Assembly (NCBI RefSeq): GCF_000526415.1
Contig: NZ_JAGA01000004.1
Span: 186,001-250,000, forward strand
DNA length: 64,000 bases
DNA from: Kallotenue papyrolyticum
Lineage (GTDB): Bacteria > Chloroflexota > Chloroflexia > Chloroflexales > Kallotenuaceae
Reading direction: 5' to 3'
Shown here: positions 24,916 to 34,264 of the stretch, piece after piece
Layout of the letters: every line of letters starts with the position of its first letter
How positions within the stretch are numbered: position 1 is the stretch's first letter
Notes under the pieces: model-generated
The model's database searches: none
What the model saw: only the letters and a program-made list of their open reading frames with translations
What the model was told of the DNA's origin: nothing
Program-made: the position numbers and the translations under genes

Positions 24916-26007
24916 CTAGCCCTTGACCGAACCGGCCAGCAGGCCGCGCACAAAGTAGCGTTGCAGCGAGAAGAACACGATCAGCGGCACGATCATCGAG
25001 ATAAACGCGCCGGCAGTCAGCAGGTGCCAGTCCTGACCGCGCGACCCGGCCAGATCGGCCAGACGCATGGTCAGCACGCGGGCATAGGGATTCCCCCCCA
25101 GAAAGATCAATGCCACCAGGTAATCATTCCAGACCCATAGGAACTGGAAGATGGCGAACGAGGCCAGCGCCGGCACCGACAGCGGCAAGATCAAACGCGT
25201 AAAGATCGTGAAGTTGGAGGCGCCGTCGATATAGGCCGACTCCATGATGTCGCGCGGCAACTGGCTGATGTAGTTGTAGAGCAGATAGGTCGCCAGCGGC
25301 AGGCCGAAGCCGGTATGCGCCAGCCACATCGCCAGATAGGTACCGTTGATGTTGAGCGCAGTATAGGCCCGCAGGATCGGGATCAGCGCCACCTGCAGCG
25401 GCACCACCAGCAGCGCAACGACCATCGCAAACAGCAAGCGCCGTCCCGGATAGCGCATCCAGGCAAAGCTATGCGCCGCAAAGGCCGCGATCAGGATCGG
25501 AATCACCGTTGACGGGATGGCGACTACCAACGTGGTGATGAAGGCCTGTCCCATACCGGCGCTGCCGAGCACTTCGCGGTAGTTGGCCAGTGTGAAGTTG
25601 CTGCCGACCACCAACTGCCGCTCCTGGACGCCGATCAGCCGCTGGCGGCGGTTGTCCCACACCAGCTTGCGCCCATCCGGCAGGACATAGCCGGCGCGCA
25701 GTTGCTCATCGGTCACTGTCGCACCGAGCTGCGGGAGCTGAATGGGCTGATCCAGCGGCGTGCCGCGTCCCAGGTCGATCTGATCAACGGTGACATAGGT
25801 GCGATGCGGCAGCACGGTCCACCAACCGCTGGCCAGGATATCGTCGCGCGGACGGAACGAGGAGACCAGCAGCCCAATTGTCGGGATCAGCCACAGCACG
25901 CACAGCAGCGCCAGGCTGCCGTTGACCAGTAGGCCGTTGATCAGGCGCTGCCGCCGGGCGCTGGCCGCACGCGGACGCGCCACCGAGGGTTGGGCAAGCG
26001 TGGCCAT
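24916..26007 (-). CDS. Sugar ABC transporter permease (MalG-like)
   Basis: A 363-residue permease of the MalFG family. It has six helices, and the EAA-like cytoplasmic loop reads DIMESAYIDGASNFTIFTRLILP. It carries an additional external domain of about 90 residues between the first two helices. It forms a heterodimer with the MalF-like protein encoded just before it (the genes overlap, ATG in TGATGG). No ATPase subunit is encoded in the operon, so a shared MsiK-type ATPase elsewhere is likely. Confidence 0.92.
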   Translation of the reverse strand: MATLAQPSVARPRAASARRQRLINGLLVNGSLALLCVLWLIPTIGLLVSSFRPRDDILASGWWTVLPHRTYVTVDQIDLGRGTPLDQPIQLPQLGATVTDEQLRAGYVLPDGRKLVWDNRRQRLIGVQERQLVVGSNFTLANYREVLGSAGMGQAFITTLVVAIPSTVIPILIAAFAAHSFAWMRYPGRRLLFAMVVALLVVPLQVALIPILRAYTALNINGTYLAMWLAHTGFGLPLATYLLYNYISQLPRDIMESAYIDGASNFTIFTRLILPLSVPALASFAIFQFLWVWNDYLVALIFLGGNPYARVLTMRLADLAGSRGQDWHLLTAGAFISMIVPLIVFFSLQRYFVRGLLAGSVKG

Positions 26008-27125
26008 CAGAAGCCCTCCTGTTTACGGAGCTGGCGCAGGTTGTAGAACATCACCGGCAGCACGGCGATAAACAACACAATTGCGATCGCCGCGCCATAG
26101 CCAAAGTTGCGGCTGGAGAAGAACTGACGGTAGAACTGCGTAGCCACCACCTCGGTGCCGTACTGACCACCGGTCATGACCATCACCACGTCGAAAATCT
26201 TCAGCGTAAAGATCGCTACGGTGGTGGCAACGGTGATGATCGTGCCCATGATGTAGGGAATGATGATCTGGAAAAAGATCTGGATCTCGGTCGCGCCGTC
26301 GACGCGCGCCGCCTCCAGAATATCGTCGGGTACGCCCTTGAGCGCCGCCGAGAAGACGACCATGCCGAAGCCGGTGTACATCCAGATCACCACCAGGATC
26401 AGCCACAGGTTGTTCCAGGGTTGATTGGAGGTCAGCCAGGCAACCGGCTCGCCGCCCAACGCTGTCACAATCGCATTGAGCAGGCCGATCTGCGGCTCGC
26501 CCGGCGGCGCATAGGCGTAGATGAACTTAAAGATGATGCCCGCGCCCACGAACGAGATCGCCATCGGCATGAAGATGATCGACTTGGCGATCGTCTCGAA
26601 TTTGCTGCGATCGGCCAGCACGGCGATCAGCAGGCCCAGCACCACACAGGCGCTGGTGCCGATCAGCAGCCAGAGCAGGTTGTTGCGAAACGCCTGGCGC
26701 ATCAGGCGGTCGGTAAATACAGCGGCGTAGTTGGCCAGGCCCACAAACTCGTTGGAGCGCGCGCCGAATAAGCTTTGGTAGAACGTTAGCAAGGCCGGAA
26801 TAGTCAGGAAGGCGGCCAGCAAGAGCGCCGCCGGCCCGACAAAGACATAAGGCTGGATGCGCCGCTGCCAGGTGATGCCCAGCGACTCAACCAGCATATT
26901 GGCGGTGGTGAAGAGCAAGGCCACGCCGCCGACGCCCCAGGCCAGCGCGACCAGCGCCACCACCAGTTGCGGCGCGCTGCCGCTGCGCAGAAAGACGAAG
27001 CCCAGCCAGAGCACGGCCAGCGTGGCGATCAGCCCCAGCAGCGCGGTCAAAAAGCGTCCCAGGGATGGCGCTCCCGCAGCGGGCGTTCGCGATCGCGACT
27101 CCACTTCGGTCGTTCGTTGCATCAT
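26007..27125 (-). CDS. Sugar ABC transporter permease (MalF-like)
   Basis: A protein of about 372 residues. After an N-terminal extension with two helices comes the MalF-type core with the EAA loop (GVPDDILEAARVDGATEIQ). Two adjacent ATGs (27125 and 27122) follow AAAGGAG. The frame is open further upstream to 27398, but that part is unlike any permease and lies before the ribosome-binding site. It works with the MalG-like partner and the lipoprotein encoded upstream. Confidence 0.9.
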   Translation of the reverse strand: MMQRTTEVESRSRTPAAGAPSLGRFLTALLGLIATLAVLWLGFVFLRSGSAPQLVVALVALAWGVGGVALLFTTANMLVESLGITWQRRIQPYVFVGPAALLLAAFLTIPALLTFYQSLFGARSNEFVGLANYAAVFTDRLMRQAFRNNLLWLLIGTSACVVLGLLIAVLADRSKFETIAKSIIFMPMAISFVGAGIIFKFIYAYAPPGEPQIGLLNAIVTALGGEPVAWLTSNQPWNNLWLILVVIWMYTGFGMVVFSAALKGVPDDILEAARVDGATEIQIFFQIIIPYIMGTIITVATTVAIFTLKIFDVVMVMTGGQYGTEVVATQFYRQFFSSRNFGYGAAIAIVLFIAVLPVMFYNLRQLRKQEGF

Positions 27126-27333
27126 CGCTCTCCTTTCGCCTGGATCCGGAGCTTCCCTCAAGCGGTGACCGCCGCGGCCCGCAGGGGTTAAGGAGCAGGC
27201 ATCGCGCTCGGAGTGGGCTGCTGAGCGTTGGCGCGCCAACCTGCCCGGCCGACCGGCGCCACCCCAGGGATGTGCAGCGCGTGTGCCATGGACGGGCTGG
27301 TGTACGAGCGCCGCGTCAGGAAGACGATGGGCG

Positions 27334-27374
27334 ACTGCCACCGGGTTGGTCATAGCCGACGTCCCGGTGGCAGT
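27334..27374 (-). promoter_or_regulatory. Stem-loop between binding-protein and permease genes, operon 1
   Basis: A perfect 12-bp stem, actgccaccggg (27334-27345) with cccggtggcagt (27363-27374), 23 nt beyond the binding-protein stop. No T-run follows. Such a stem typically protects the 3' end of the binding-protein message so that it accumulates above the permeases. The rest of 27126-27397 shows nothing. Confidence 0.7.
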
Positions 27375-27397
27375 TGCAGATCTTGGCAGTAGCTGCA

Positions 27398-28951
27398 CTA
27401 CTGCCCGACGTTAGCCCAGCCCTGCTGTGCCGTCTCCATGGCCTGATCCAGCGTCGCCGAGCCGCTGACCCAGTCGGTCATCGCCTTCCAGAAGGTGCCC
27501 GCGCCCACAGCGCCCGGCATCAGGTCTGAGCCGTCGAAGCGCACGCTGTCGGCATCGTTCAGGATCTGCTGGATCTTGCGCTCGATGTCGCTGCCGTAGG
27601 CCGAGAGATCGGCGTCGTTGTGCGGCGAGAGCGCGCCGCCGGTGGCCACCCAGCCCTTGAGCGAGTCGAAGGTGGTGAAGTACTGCATCACTGCGCGCAC
27701 CTCGGGCCGGTCGTTGAAGGCCACCATCAGGTCGCCCGCGAAGAGCACCGGCTTGCCGTACTGTGGATCGATCGGCGGGAAGTAGAAGAAGTCGTAATCC
27801 ACACCCGGCTCAGCATCTTCGGGGAAGAAGCTGGTGATGAAGTTGCCCTGCTTGTGCAGCCAGCAGCGCGGCGGCTCCTCGAACATAGGCCGCACCGAGT
27901 CGCCGAAGTTGGTGCTGACGATGTACTGGCGCCCGCCATAGACGTACTGGTCGTTGAACCAGATCTCCTCCATGACCTTGGCCGCGTTCTTGACCACCGG
28001 GTCGGTGAAGGGCAGCTCACCGCGCGTCCACTTGTCGTAGTTCTCCAGCGACGTGGTGCGCAGCATGATCTCTTCCATCCAGTCGGTCGCCGGCCAGCCG
28101 GTAGCCGTACCCGACTCGATGCCGATGCACCAGGGCGTATCGCCGTCGGCGACGATCTCATCCATGAGCTGCTTCATCTCGTCCCAGGTCTGCGGGATCT
28201 GGTAACCGGCCTCATCCCAGTCATCCTTGGGATACCAGACCAGGCTCTTGGTGTTGACGCGCTGGAAGACACCGCCCATGATCGGGCCGTTGGGGCCTTC
28301 CACCGTCGCGGTATCGAGGTAGCCCTGGTTGTAGTTCTGCTTGAGCCAGTCCTCGTTGATGAACTGGCGCACGTCGAGCACCTTGCCGGCGCGGGCGAAG
28401 CTGGCCATCAGGCCCGGCTGCGGGATGTCGGCGATGTCGGGCGGCGTGCCGGCCTCGACGCGCACGTTGATCAGCGACTCGAACTCTTTGGTGCCCTCGT
28501 ACTGGATGTCGATGCCGGTCAGCTCTTCAAAGGGGCGGATCGCCTCCTCGAACTTCTCGGCGTCGGGGCTGACGAAGGGACCCATCATCGTGACGGTGGT
28601 GCCCTTGTACTGGCCGTTGTAGGCGTTGGCCAGCTCTTCACCGATCACCGCCGGATCGACGCTGGGCCGTCCGGTCGAGGGGCCAGGGCCTGCTCCGGCA
28701 GCCGCGGTCGCCTCCGGCGAAGGCGAAGCTGCGGGCGAGGGCGAAGCTTCTGGCGAGGGCGAAGCCTCCGGCGAAGGCGAAGCCTCCGGCGAGGGCGAAG
28801 CTGCGGGCGAGGGCGAAGCCTCAGCAGCCGGTGAGGCTTCGGCTGCAGGCGAGGGCGAGGCACTCGTCTGTCCACCACCGCCGCAGGCCGCCAGTAGCGG
28901 CAGCAGCAGCGCCAGCAGCAATACCCAGCTGATGCTTCTTCGACAGTGCAT
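27398..28951 (-). CDS. Sugar ABC transporter substrate-binding lipoprotein
   Basis: A 517-residue lipoprotein with lipobox LLAAC (Cys23), then a linker of SPSPEA repeats (about 30-85; an 18-bp repeat in the DNA) and a periplasmic-binding-protein fold. It resembles alpha-glucoside-binding proteins (AglE-like): EDAEKFEE-type start, NTKSLVWYPK and DWMEE. It is anchored to the membrane and delivers substrate to the MalFG-like pair that follows. The 28952-29310 gap upstream holds its promoter region. Confidence 0.9.
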   Translation of the reverse strand: MHCRRSISWVLLLALLLPLLAACGGGGQTSASPSPAAEASPAAEASPSPAASPSPEASPSPEASPSPEASPSPAASPSPEATAAAGAGPGPSTGRPSVDPAVIGEELANAYNGQYKGTTVTMMGPFVSPDAEKFEEAIRPFEELTGIDIQYEGTKEFESLINVRVEAGTPPDIADIPQPGLMASFARAGKVLDVRQFINEDWLKQNYNQGYLDTATVEGPNGPIMGGVFQRVNTKSLVWYPKDDWDEAGYQIPQTWDEMKQLMDEIVADGDTPWCIGIESGTATGWPATDWMEEIMLRTTSLENYDKWTRGELPFTDPVVKNAAKVMEEIWFNDQYVYGGRQYIVSTNFGDSVRPMFEEPPRCWLHKQGNFITSFFPEDAEPGVDYDFFYFPPIDPQYGKPVLFAGDLMVAFNDRPEVRAVMQYFTTFDSLKGWVATGGALSPHNDADLSAYGSDIERKIQQILNDADSVRFDGSDLMPGAVGAGTFWKAMTDWVSGSATLDQAMETAQQGWANVGQ

Positions 28952-29310
28952 ATCTGCTCCTTTCGCTACACGTTGGGTAGCTGTCTCTGCAAACCAAACG
29001 CGCAGCGCTCGTACACCCTAGAGATAACCCATGCTCGTCCCGGCACACCAGCCGCTGCAACTTATATACCAGGGCTTGCCGGCGCTCCGGGAGCGCTTCC
29101 AACCCATATCATGCAGCTTGCCGGGCCTGATCTTCGCCCTTGCTCGACAGCACCCGGCGAAGCGCCTCCTCAATCTAGGCAAACAAATGGCATAGCTGGT
29201 CATCGTTGACCACATGGCGAGGCTCTGCTTCCACTCTACTACAACTCACGGCTCTGCGCAACCGATCGCCAGCGCAGGTTGGCAATTGCGTGATCGTTCC
29301 CAGGGCGAGG
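28952..29310 (-). promoter_or_regulatory. Promoter region of sugar ABC operon 1
   Basis: About 360 bases without a gene. A TATATA/TATAAG box on the minus strand (about 29063-29069) is a candidate -10. An imperfect hairpin gcgctc/gagcgc (29082-29096) lies nearby. No operator resembling the LacI palindrome at 37585 was found here. Confidence 0.4.
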
Positions 29311-30075
29311 CTACAGGCGGCGCGAGGGATCGTGCCGGCGGGCACGCCGCGCGGCCGGATCGTCCGCGGCGGCTTGCTGCTCCTGCCGCAGCAGGCCACG
29401 GTCGGCGATCTCATCCGGCGGCAGAAAGCCGGAGGTCACCAGCAACAGGCGCGCGTTTTCCTGGCCCCACAGCGCGATCACGCCCGGCACAAAGACAAAC
29501 AAGGGCGGCAGCAACAGCAACACCCCCACCAGCAGGCCGAGCAGGATCAAGGAGAGCAGCGTGCCCGGGGCGTTGGCCATGGCCATCACAAACGCGTTGC
29601 GCAGCGTGGTGGTCAGCCGCTGTTGCTGCTGGCGCAGCGCCAGCGGAAAGGCGTACAGCGCGACACCGGCCCAGACCAGCATCAATCCCAGGCTCACGGT
29701 TGCCAGCCAACGCAGCGGCTCCCAGGCGGCAGCGGCGTAGAAGCCGGCATTGACCTGCAGCAGTGTGAAGCCGAAGATCAGTACCGCCGTCAGCTCCGTA
29801 CCCCAGCGCAGGTCGGCGCGCCAGTAGTCGAAGAACGAGCGCCAACTGGCGGCGCGCTCCTCGCTCATCGGGCGCGTGACGCGGTAGAGCGCTGCCGTCA
29901 CGATACCGATCGGCAGGATCAGCAACGCGCCCAGGTACCACAGCAGGCTGGCGATCAGCAAGGTTCCCAGGTTGTCGTAGGCGTGGCGCAGCGTGCGCCA
30001 CAGCGTTTGAAAAGCGACGCGCACCGACGGCGCACGCCGCGGCGAAGGCTGGAATGGCGCCTGATCTCTGGTCAT
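29311..30075 (-). CDS. YesL-like DUF624 membrane protein
   Basis: A 254-residue protein with five or six helices and a DUF624-like N-terminal segment (FQTLWRTLRHAYDNLGTLL). DUF624 proteins such as YesL recur in sugar ABC operons and are of unknown function. ATG 30075 follows AGAGGGA; a longer frame to 30150 lacks a ribosome-binding site. It is the last gene of operon 2. Confidence 0.78.
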   Translation of the reverse strand: MTRDQAPFQPSPRRAPSVRVAFQTLWRTLRHAYDNLGTLLIASLLWYLGALLILPIGIVTAALYRVTRPMSEERAASWRSFFDYWRADLRWGTELTAVLIFGFTLLQVNAGFYAAAAWEPLRWLATVSLGLMLVWAGVALYAFPLALRQQQQRLTTTLRNAFVMAMANAPGTLLSLILLGLLVGVLLLLPPLFVFVPGVIALWGQENARLLLVTSGFLPPDEIADRGLLRQEQQAAADDPAARRARRHDPSRRL

Positions 30076-30204
30076 GATCCCTCTTCCCACCGGCGACGCG
30101 CTCTGCCTGTTGGCGGAGCAGGCAGCCGCTGCTCCCGGCGCGCGCCACATGTTATCAGGAGCAGCTTAACACAACCCTGCGCCACCGGACAAGCCTGCAC
30201 CACA

Positions 30205-31161
30205 TTACTGCCCCGCTAATCCGCTATAACTCGCGCCCTCGATGTAGTAGCGGTTGAAGATGAAAAAGATGATCAGGATCGGGATTGCGTTGTACATCGC
30301 GCCAATCAGAATCGCTGCCCAGTCGGTGCGGCGCTGCGCCTGGAAAAAGCCCAGCCCGACGGTGAGCGTCATCTTTTCCGGCGAGCGCAGGTACAGCAGC
30401 GGCCCGATGAAGTCGTTCCAGACGCCCTGGAACTGGATGATCGCCAGCGTGATAAGTGCCGGCCGTGTCAGCGGCAGCGCGACAGTCCAGAAGGTTTTGA
30501 AACGACTCGCGCCGTCGATATAGGCCGCCTCTTCCAGCTCATGCGGAATCGATTTCATGAACTGCGTCATCAGAAAGATGCCGAAGGCCGGCGCGATCTG
30601 CGGAATGATCAACGGCCAGTAATCGTCCACCCAGCCAATGCGCGCATAAAACACATAACCGGGGATCAGCGTGATCCAGGCCGGGATCGCCATGGTGGCG
30701 ATCATAAAGGCGAAGAGCAGGCCCTTGCCCGGGAAGCTGATGCGCGCAAAGGCATAGCCGGCCAGCGCCGAACAGAAGAGTTGAATCCCGTCCTTGACCA
30801 GCGCCAGCCACAGGCTGTTGAACAGCCAGCGTGGAAAGATCTTATCCTCCAGCGCCGCGGGGATCAGCGGCAATAGCCACCTTGGCCAGACACCGCTACG
30901 GGTAGGAATCTGGACGTTCCAGGTATCGACCCAGTTTTGCCAGCGCCACTCCGAAGGCAGGAACTTGGGCGGATAGGCCGTGATCTCGGCCGGGCTTTTG
31001 AAAGTCCCCAGGAACGAGAGAATAAAGGGCAACATAAAGATCAGGCCGGCCAGCGTGAGCAAGGTGTAGCGCACCACGCGATCCAGGTAGTAGGTTGCCG
31101 GCCGCTGCGCCGCTTCGAAGCGGGGCGTTGCCGCCGGACGGCGCTCAACCTGCATTGCCAT
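30205..31161 (-). CDS. Sugar ABC transporter permease (MalG-like), operon 2
   Basis: A 318-residue permease with six helices and the EAA loop HELEEAAYIDGASRFKTFW. It pairs with the MalF-like protein encoded 27 nt upstream. It lacks the large extra external domain of its counterpart in operon 1, so the two importers are not recent duplicates. Confidence 0.93.
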   Translation of the reverse strand: MAMQVERRPAATPRFEAAQRPATYYLDRVVRYTLLTLAGLIFMLPFILSFLGTFKSPAEITAYPPKFLPSEWRWQNWVDTWNVQIPTRSGVWPRWLLPLIPAALEDKIFPRWLFNSLWLALVKDGIQLFCSALAGYAFARISFPGKGLLFAFMIATMAIPAWITLIPGYVFYARIGWVDDYWPLIIPQIAPAFGIFLMTQFMKSIPHELEEAAYIDGASRFKTFWTVALPLTRPALITLAIIQFQGVWNDFIGPLLYLRSPEKMTLTVGLGFFQAQRRTDWAAILIGAMYNAIPILIIFFIFNRYYIEGASYSGLAGQ

Positions 31162-31188
31162 AGGTCACACTCCTGCTGCGCGGGCAGC

Positions 31189-32202
31189 CTACATGCGCTC
31201 GGCGCCCCGCTCGATGAAGCGGCGTTGCAGATACGAGATCACGAAGATGATCGCCGCCAGAATAAAGGCCATCGCCGCCGCCAGCGACGCATCGGCGCGC
31301 GTTTCGGTGCCCAGCGTTTTGGTGTAGATCAGCCAGGTTGGCACCAGCGTGGACTGCGCCGGACCGCCGCGCGTCATAATCGCTACCTGGTCGAAGACCT
31401 GGAAGGTCGAGATCGTGCCCAGGATCACCACCAGCGTGATCGTCGGGCGCAACAGCGGCAGGGTGATCGAGAAGAACTGGCGCAGCTTACCGGCACCATC
31501 GATCGATGCCGCCTCATAGAGGTGCCTGGGGATATCCTGCAGCGCGGCCAAGAACATGATCATAAAGGTCGGGATCGTGGAATAGATGTTCATGGCCATA
31601 ATCGCCATCCAGGTGACGCTGGGGCCCTTCAGCAAGCGATTCTGAGGCTGGTAGCCCAGCCAGCCGAAGAGGATCTCCAGTAAGCCGTTGGGATTGGCCA
31701 GCCAGTTGACATCGACGCGTCCCGGCAACACCAGCGTCAGCAGGTAGTTGATGAAGCCGGTGCGGATGTAGAGCCAGAGAAAGATCATCGACATCACCAC
31801 CGAGGAGGCCACGCTCGGCGCATAGAACATGGTGCGGAAAAAGCGCTGGCCGGCGATCGGCGCGTTGAGAATCACCGCCAGCAGGATCGCGCCGATGGTC
31901 TGGAAGGTAGTGACGATCAGGAAATACCAGAAGACGTTGGCCAGCGCGATGCGAAACTCACGGTTGCGCAGCGCCTGGATGTAGTTGTCCAGGCCGATGA
32001 ACTGCACCTCCTGATCAAAGGCGCTGCGGCGGTTGGTGAGGCTGGTGTAGAAGGCGTAGGCCAGCAGGCCTACCGTGAAGATCAGCGTGGTGATCAGCCA
32101 CGGCGAGATAAACAGGTAGCCGGTCAGCCACTCCTGGAGCTTCAGGCGGTTGATGCGCTGGGGCCTGGGCGCGACCGGACGGCGAACGGTTTCGACAGCC
32201 AT
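31189..32202 (-). CDS. Sugar ABC transporter permease (MalF-like), operon 2
   Basis: A 337-residue permease with six helices, the EAA loop IPRHLYEAASIDGAGKLRQF and the N-terminal signature EWLTGYLFISPWLI. It belongs to the UgpA/LacF-like branch. The ATG follows AAAGGAGG. It partners with the MalG-like protein and with the binding protein encoded upstream of the stem-loop. Confidence 0.93.
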   Translation of the reverse strand: MAVETVRRPVAPRPQRINRLKLQEWLTGYLFISPWLITTLIFTVGLLAYAFYTSLTNRRSAFDQEVQFIGLDNYIQALRNREFRIALANVFWYFLIVTTFQTIGAILLAVILNAPIAGQRFFRTMFYAPSVASSVVMSMIFLWLYIRTGFINYLLTLVLPGRVDVNWLANPNGLLEILFGWLGYQPQNRLLKGPSVTWMAIMAMNIYSTIPTFMIMFLAALQDIPRHLYEAASIDGAGKLRQFFSITLPLLRPTITLVVILGTISTFQVFDQVAIMTRGGPAQSTLVPTWLIYTKTLGTETRADASLAAAMAFILAAIIFVISYLQRRFIERGAERM

Positions 32203-32253
32203 ACCTGCCTCCTTTGGTCAGTGACGGTCGCGGGGCTGTCAGGCTGGCTAGCA

Positions 32254-32281
32254 GCGCGGCGGAGGGGGTCCTCCGCCGCGC
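32254..32281 (-). promoter_or_regulatory. Stem-loop between binding-protein and permease genes, operon 2
   Basis: A perfect 12-bp stem gcgcggcggagg (32254-32265) with cctccgccgcgc (32270-32281) and a 4-nt loop, starting 13 nt after the binding-protein stop. No T-run follows. It has the same position and strength as the stem in operon 1 but an unrelated sequence. Confidence 0.72.
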
Positions 32282-32293
32282 GCCAGGCGTGGA

Positions 32294-33760
32294 CTACTGG
32301 GCGCTATCCAGCACCGACTGGGCGGCGTCTTGCGCCTGTTGCAGCGCCTGCTGGACATCGGCCTGGCCCAGGAAGATCGGCTCGATGCCCTGGGTGTTGA
32401 TCGCGTTGATCACGTCGTCATAGACGGTGGGATCGCCAAAGGCCAGGTTGGCCGGCTGGGCATAGCCGGCGGCCTCGGCCACTACCTTGGCGTTGGGATT
32501 CTGATCGAAGTAGGGATCATCCAGCAGCGCCTTGACGGTGGGCAGCGCAAAGCCGGTCTCCATGATCGGCTTCTGGTTTTCGGCGCTGGTCAGGTACAGC
32601 GCCAGCGCAGCCGCGGCGTTGGGATACTTGGTATTGGCCGCCGCGCCCCAGGCGTTGGTATAGACCAGCGAGCCCGGCTGGCCGTCGGCCGGTGTTGGGA
32701 TCTGAATCGCCGTGAACTCGACCTCCGGGAAGTCCTTAGCCAGGTACGGCAGCATCCAGCCGCCCTCCATGGCCATGGCGGTCTTGCCCTGGCCGAAGGC
32801 CTGGCCGCACCACTGCGCGCCGACCTCTGCCGGCAGCGTGCCGGTCTTGTTGCGGTAGAAGTCCACCCAGAACTGGGTCGCCGCGACGATCTTGGGATCG
32901 GTCAGGTTGATCTTGCCGTCCTGGACGTACTCGACGCCGGTCTGCTCCCACAGCGCGCCGACACGCTGCCATTCCGCCGAGAGGCACTGCCCAAAGTTGC
33001 CGTCGGCGGTCATCTTCTGGGCAGCGTTCTTCCAATCGTCCCAGGTCTTGATGCTCTGGGGATCGATGCCGGCCTTCTCGGCCAGGTCGTTGCGCACAAA
33101 GAGCACCAGCGCGCCCTGGTCCTTGGGCAGGCCATAGACCTTGTCGCCATCGACGAAGATCTGCGCCAGTTCGCCCAGGTAGTCGTCGAGGCTGACGCCG
33201 ACCTGCTCCATATACGGCCGCAGATCGAGCAACTGGCCGTTGAGGCCCAGCGCGGTCATGAGCGCCGCGTCGATGTACATCACATCGGCGTTGGTGCCGG
33301 CGGCAAAGTCGGCCTTGACGCGCGTCTGGTAGTCCTGCGGCACCGGCTCGTACTGGATCGTGACGTTAGGGAAGATCTTCTTGAAGCGCTCAAACGATTG
33401 CTGGTTGATCTCTTGCTCCGAGGGATCGCCCCAGCTTGTCACGCGCAGGGTCGCACCGTCTTCGACCTGGATCTTGCTCCAGTCGATCTGTTGTAGCGCG
33501 CCACCGGCAGCAGGGGTGGCTTCAGGCGACGCCACGGCGGCCGGCGAAGTCTGTGGTGAAGCTTGAGCCGCGGGCGAGACTTCCGGTGAGGCTTCGGGTA
33601 AAGCTTCCGGCGAGGCTTCCGGCGAGGCCGCCGGCGCCGGCGAGGCTTCGGCGGCGGGCGACGGCGAGGCGCTGGTCTGGCCGCCACCGCCGCAGGCGGC
33701 CAGCAGCGGCAGCAGCAAGGCTAACAGCAAGGTTAGCACTCGTACACGTGGGTGGGTCAT
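32294..33760 (-). CDS. Sugar ABC transporter substrate-binding lipoprotein, operon 2
   Basis: A 488-residue lipoprotein: lipobox LLAAC (Cys23), a Ser/Pro/Glu/Ala linker (about 28-88), then a family-1 solute-binding fold (DGATLRVTSWGDPSEQEIN, later AMAMEGGWMLPYLA). The signal peptide and first linker residues are almost the same as in the operon 1 protein, but the binding domains differ widely, implying different ligands. It is anchored to the outer face of the membrane. Confidence 0.92.
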   Translation of the reverse strand: MTHPRVRVLTLLLALLLPLLAACGGGGQTSASPSPAAEASPAPAASPEASPEALPEASPEVSPAAQASPQTSPAAVASPEATPAAGGALQQIDWSKIQVEDGATLRVTSWGDPSEQEINQQSFERFKKIFPNVTIQYEPVPQDYQTRVKADFAAGTNADVMYIDAALMTALGLNGQLLDLRPYMEQVGVSLDDYLGELAQIFVDGDKVYGLPKDQGALVLFVRNDLAEKAGIDPQSIKTWDDWKNAAQKMTADGNFGQCLSAEWQRVGALWEQTGVEYVQDGKINLTDPKIVAATQFWVDFYRNKTGTLPAEVGAQWCGQAFGQGKTAMAMEGGWMLPYLAKDFPEVEFTAIQIPTPADGQPGSLVYTNAWGAAANTKYPNAAAALALYLTSAENQKPIMETGFALPTVKALLDDPYFDQNPNAKVVAEAAGYAQPANLAFGDPTVYDDVINAINTQGIEPIFLGQADVQQALQQAQDAAQSVLDSAQ

Positions 33761-33883
33761 ACGCTTCTCACTCCTTTGTTGTCGGTGTTCCGTCCATTGA
33801 ACGCGAATTTGTCAAGGCAGAGTCGTTCCAGAACCTCGAATGCCGGCCCAGGGCGACGCGCAGGCGGTCTCACCTCCTTGCTG

Positions 33884-34222
33884 CTAGGCCTGGTTGCGGC
33901 GCTCGGTGGTCGCATCGGGCTCGTCCGTGCCCGCCGTGCCAGGCGTGGCGGGAGTAAACACGGGCGTGTTGGCGCTGACATCTGGACGCACGCCCACCAC
34001 CGGCGCCGTGCGCTGATCGCCCTCCGCGCCGGCGATGTTGGCCCGCCCGGCCTCGGTCTCCGGCTCATGGCCACCACCCTCGGCAGCAGCGACGGCTGGG
34101 CCCTGGCCGGCGCTGCCGCCAACATCGAGCTCTTCCGGCGGTATCTGGGCATCGGGCACCTGTTCAGGCGCCAGCTCGCGCTCCTTTTCATCCATGCCCT
34201 GAAACAGCGGTCGCTCAGACAT
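33884..34222 (-). CDS. Small acidic disordered protein, PLFxGMDE family (paralogue)
   Basis: A 112-residue protein starting MSERPLFQGMDEKERELAP, then Glu/Ala/Gly/Thr-rich and probably unstructured. It shares the first 14 positions almost exactly with the 24583-24891 product and nothing after that. It lies between the glycosidase and binding-protein genes. The ATG follows a GGAGG-like site. Function unknown. Confidence 0.7.
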   Translation of the reverse strand: MSERPLFQGMDEKERELAPEQVPDAQIPPEELDVGGSAGQGPAVAAAEGGGHEPETEAGRANIAGAEGDQRTAPVVGVRPDVSANTPVFTPATPGTAGTDEPDATTERRNQA

Positions 34223-34264
34223 GGCTTCCTCCCAGACCGGAGCAGCCCTGCGCTCCTTCCGGCC

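Noticed and set aside
27126-27398. N-terminal extension of the MalF-like permease
   Set aside because: It lacks permease character, contains the stem-loop, and lies before AAAGGAG and the double ATG.
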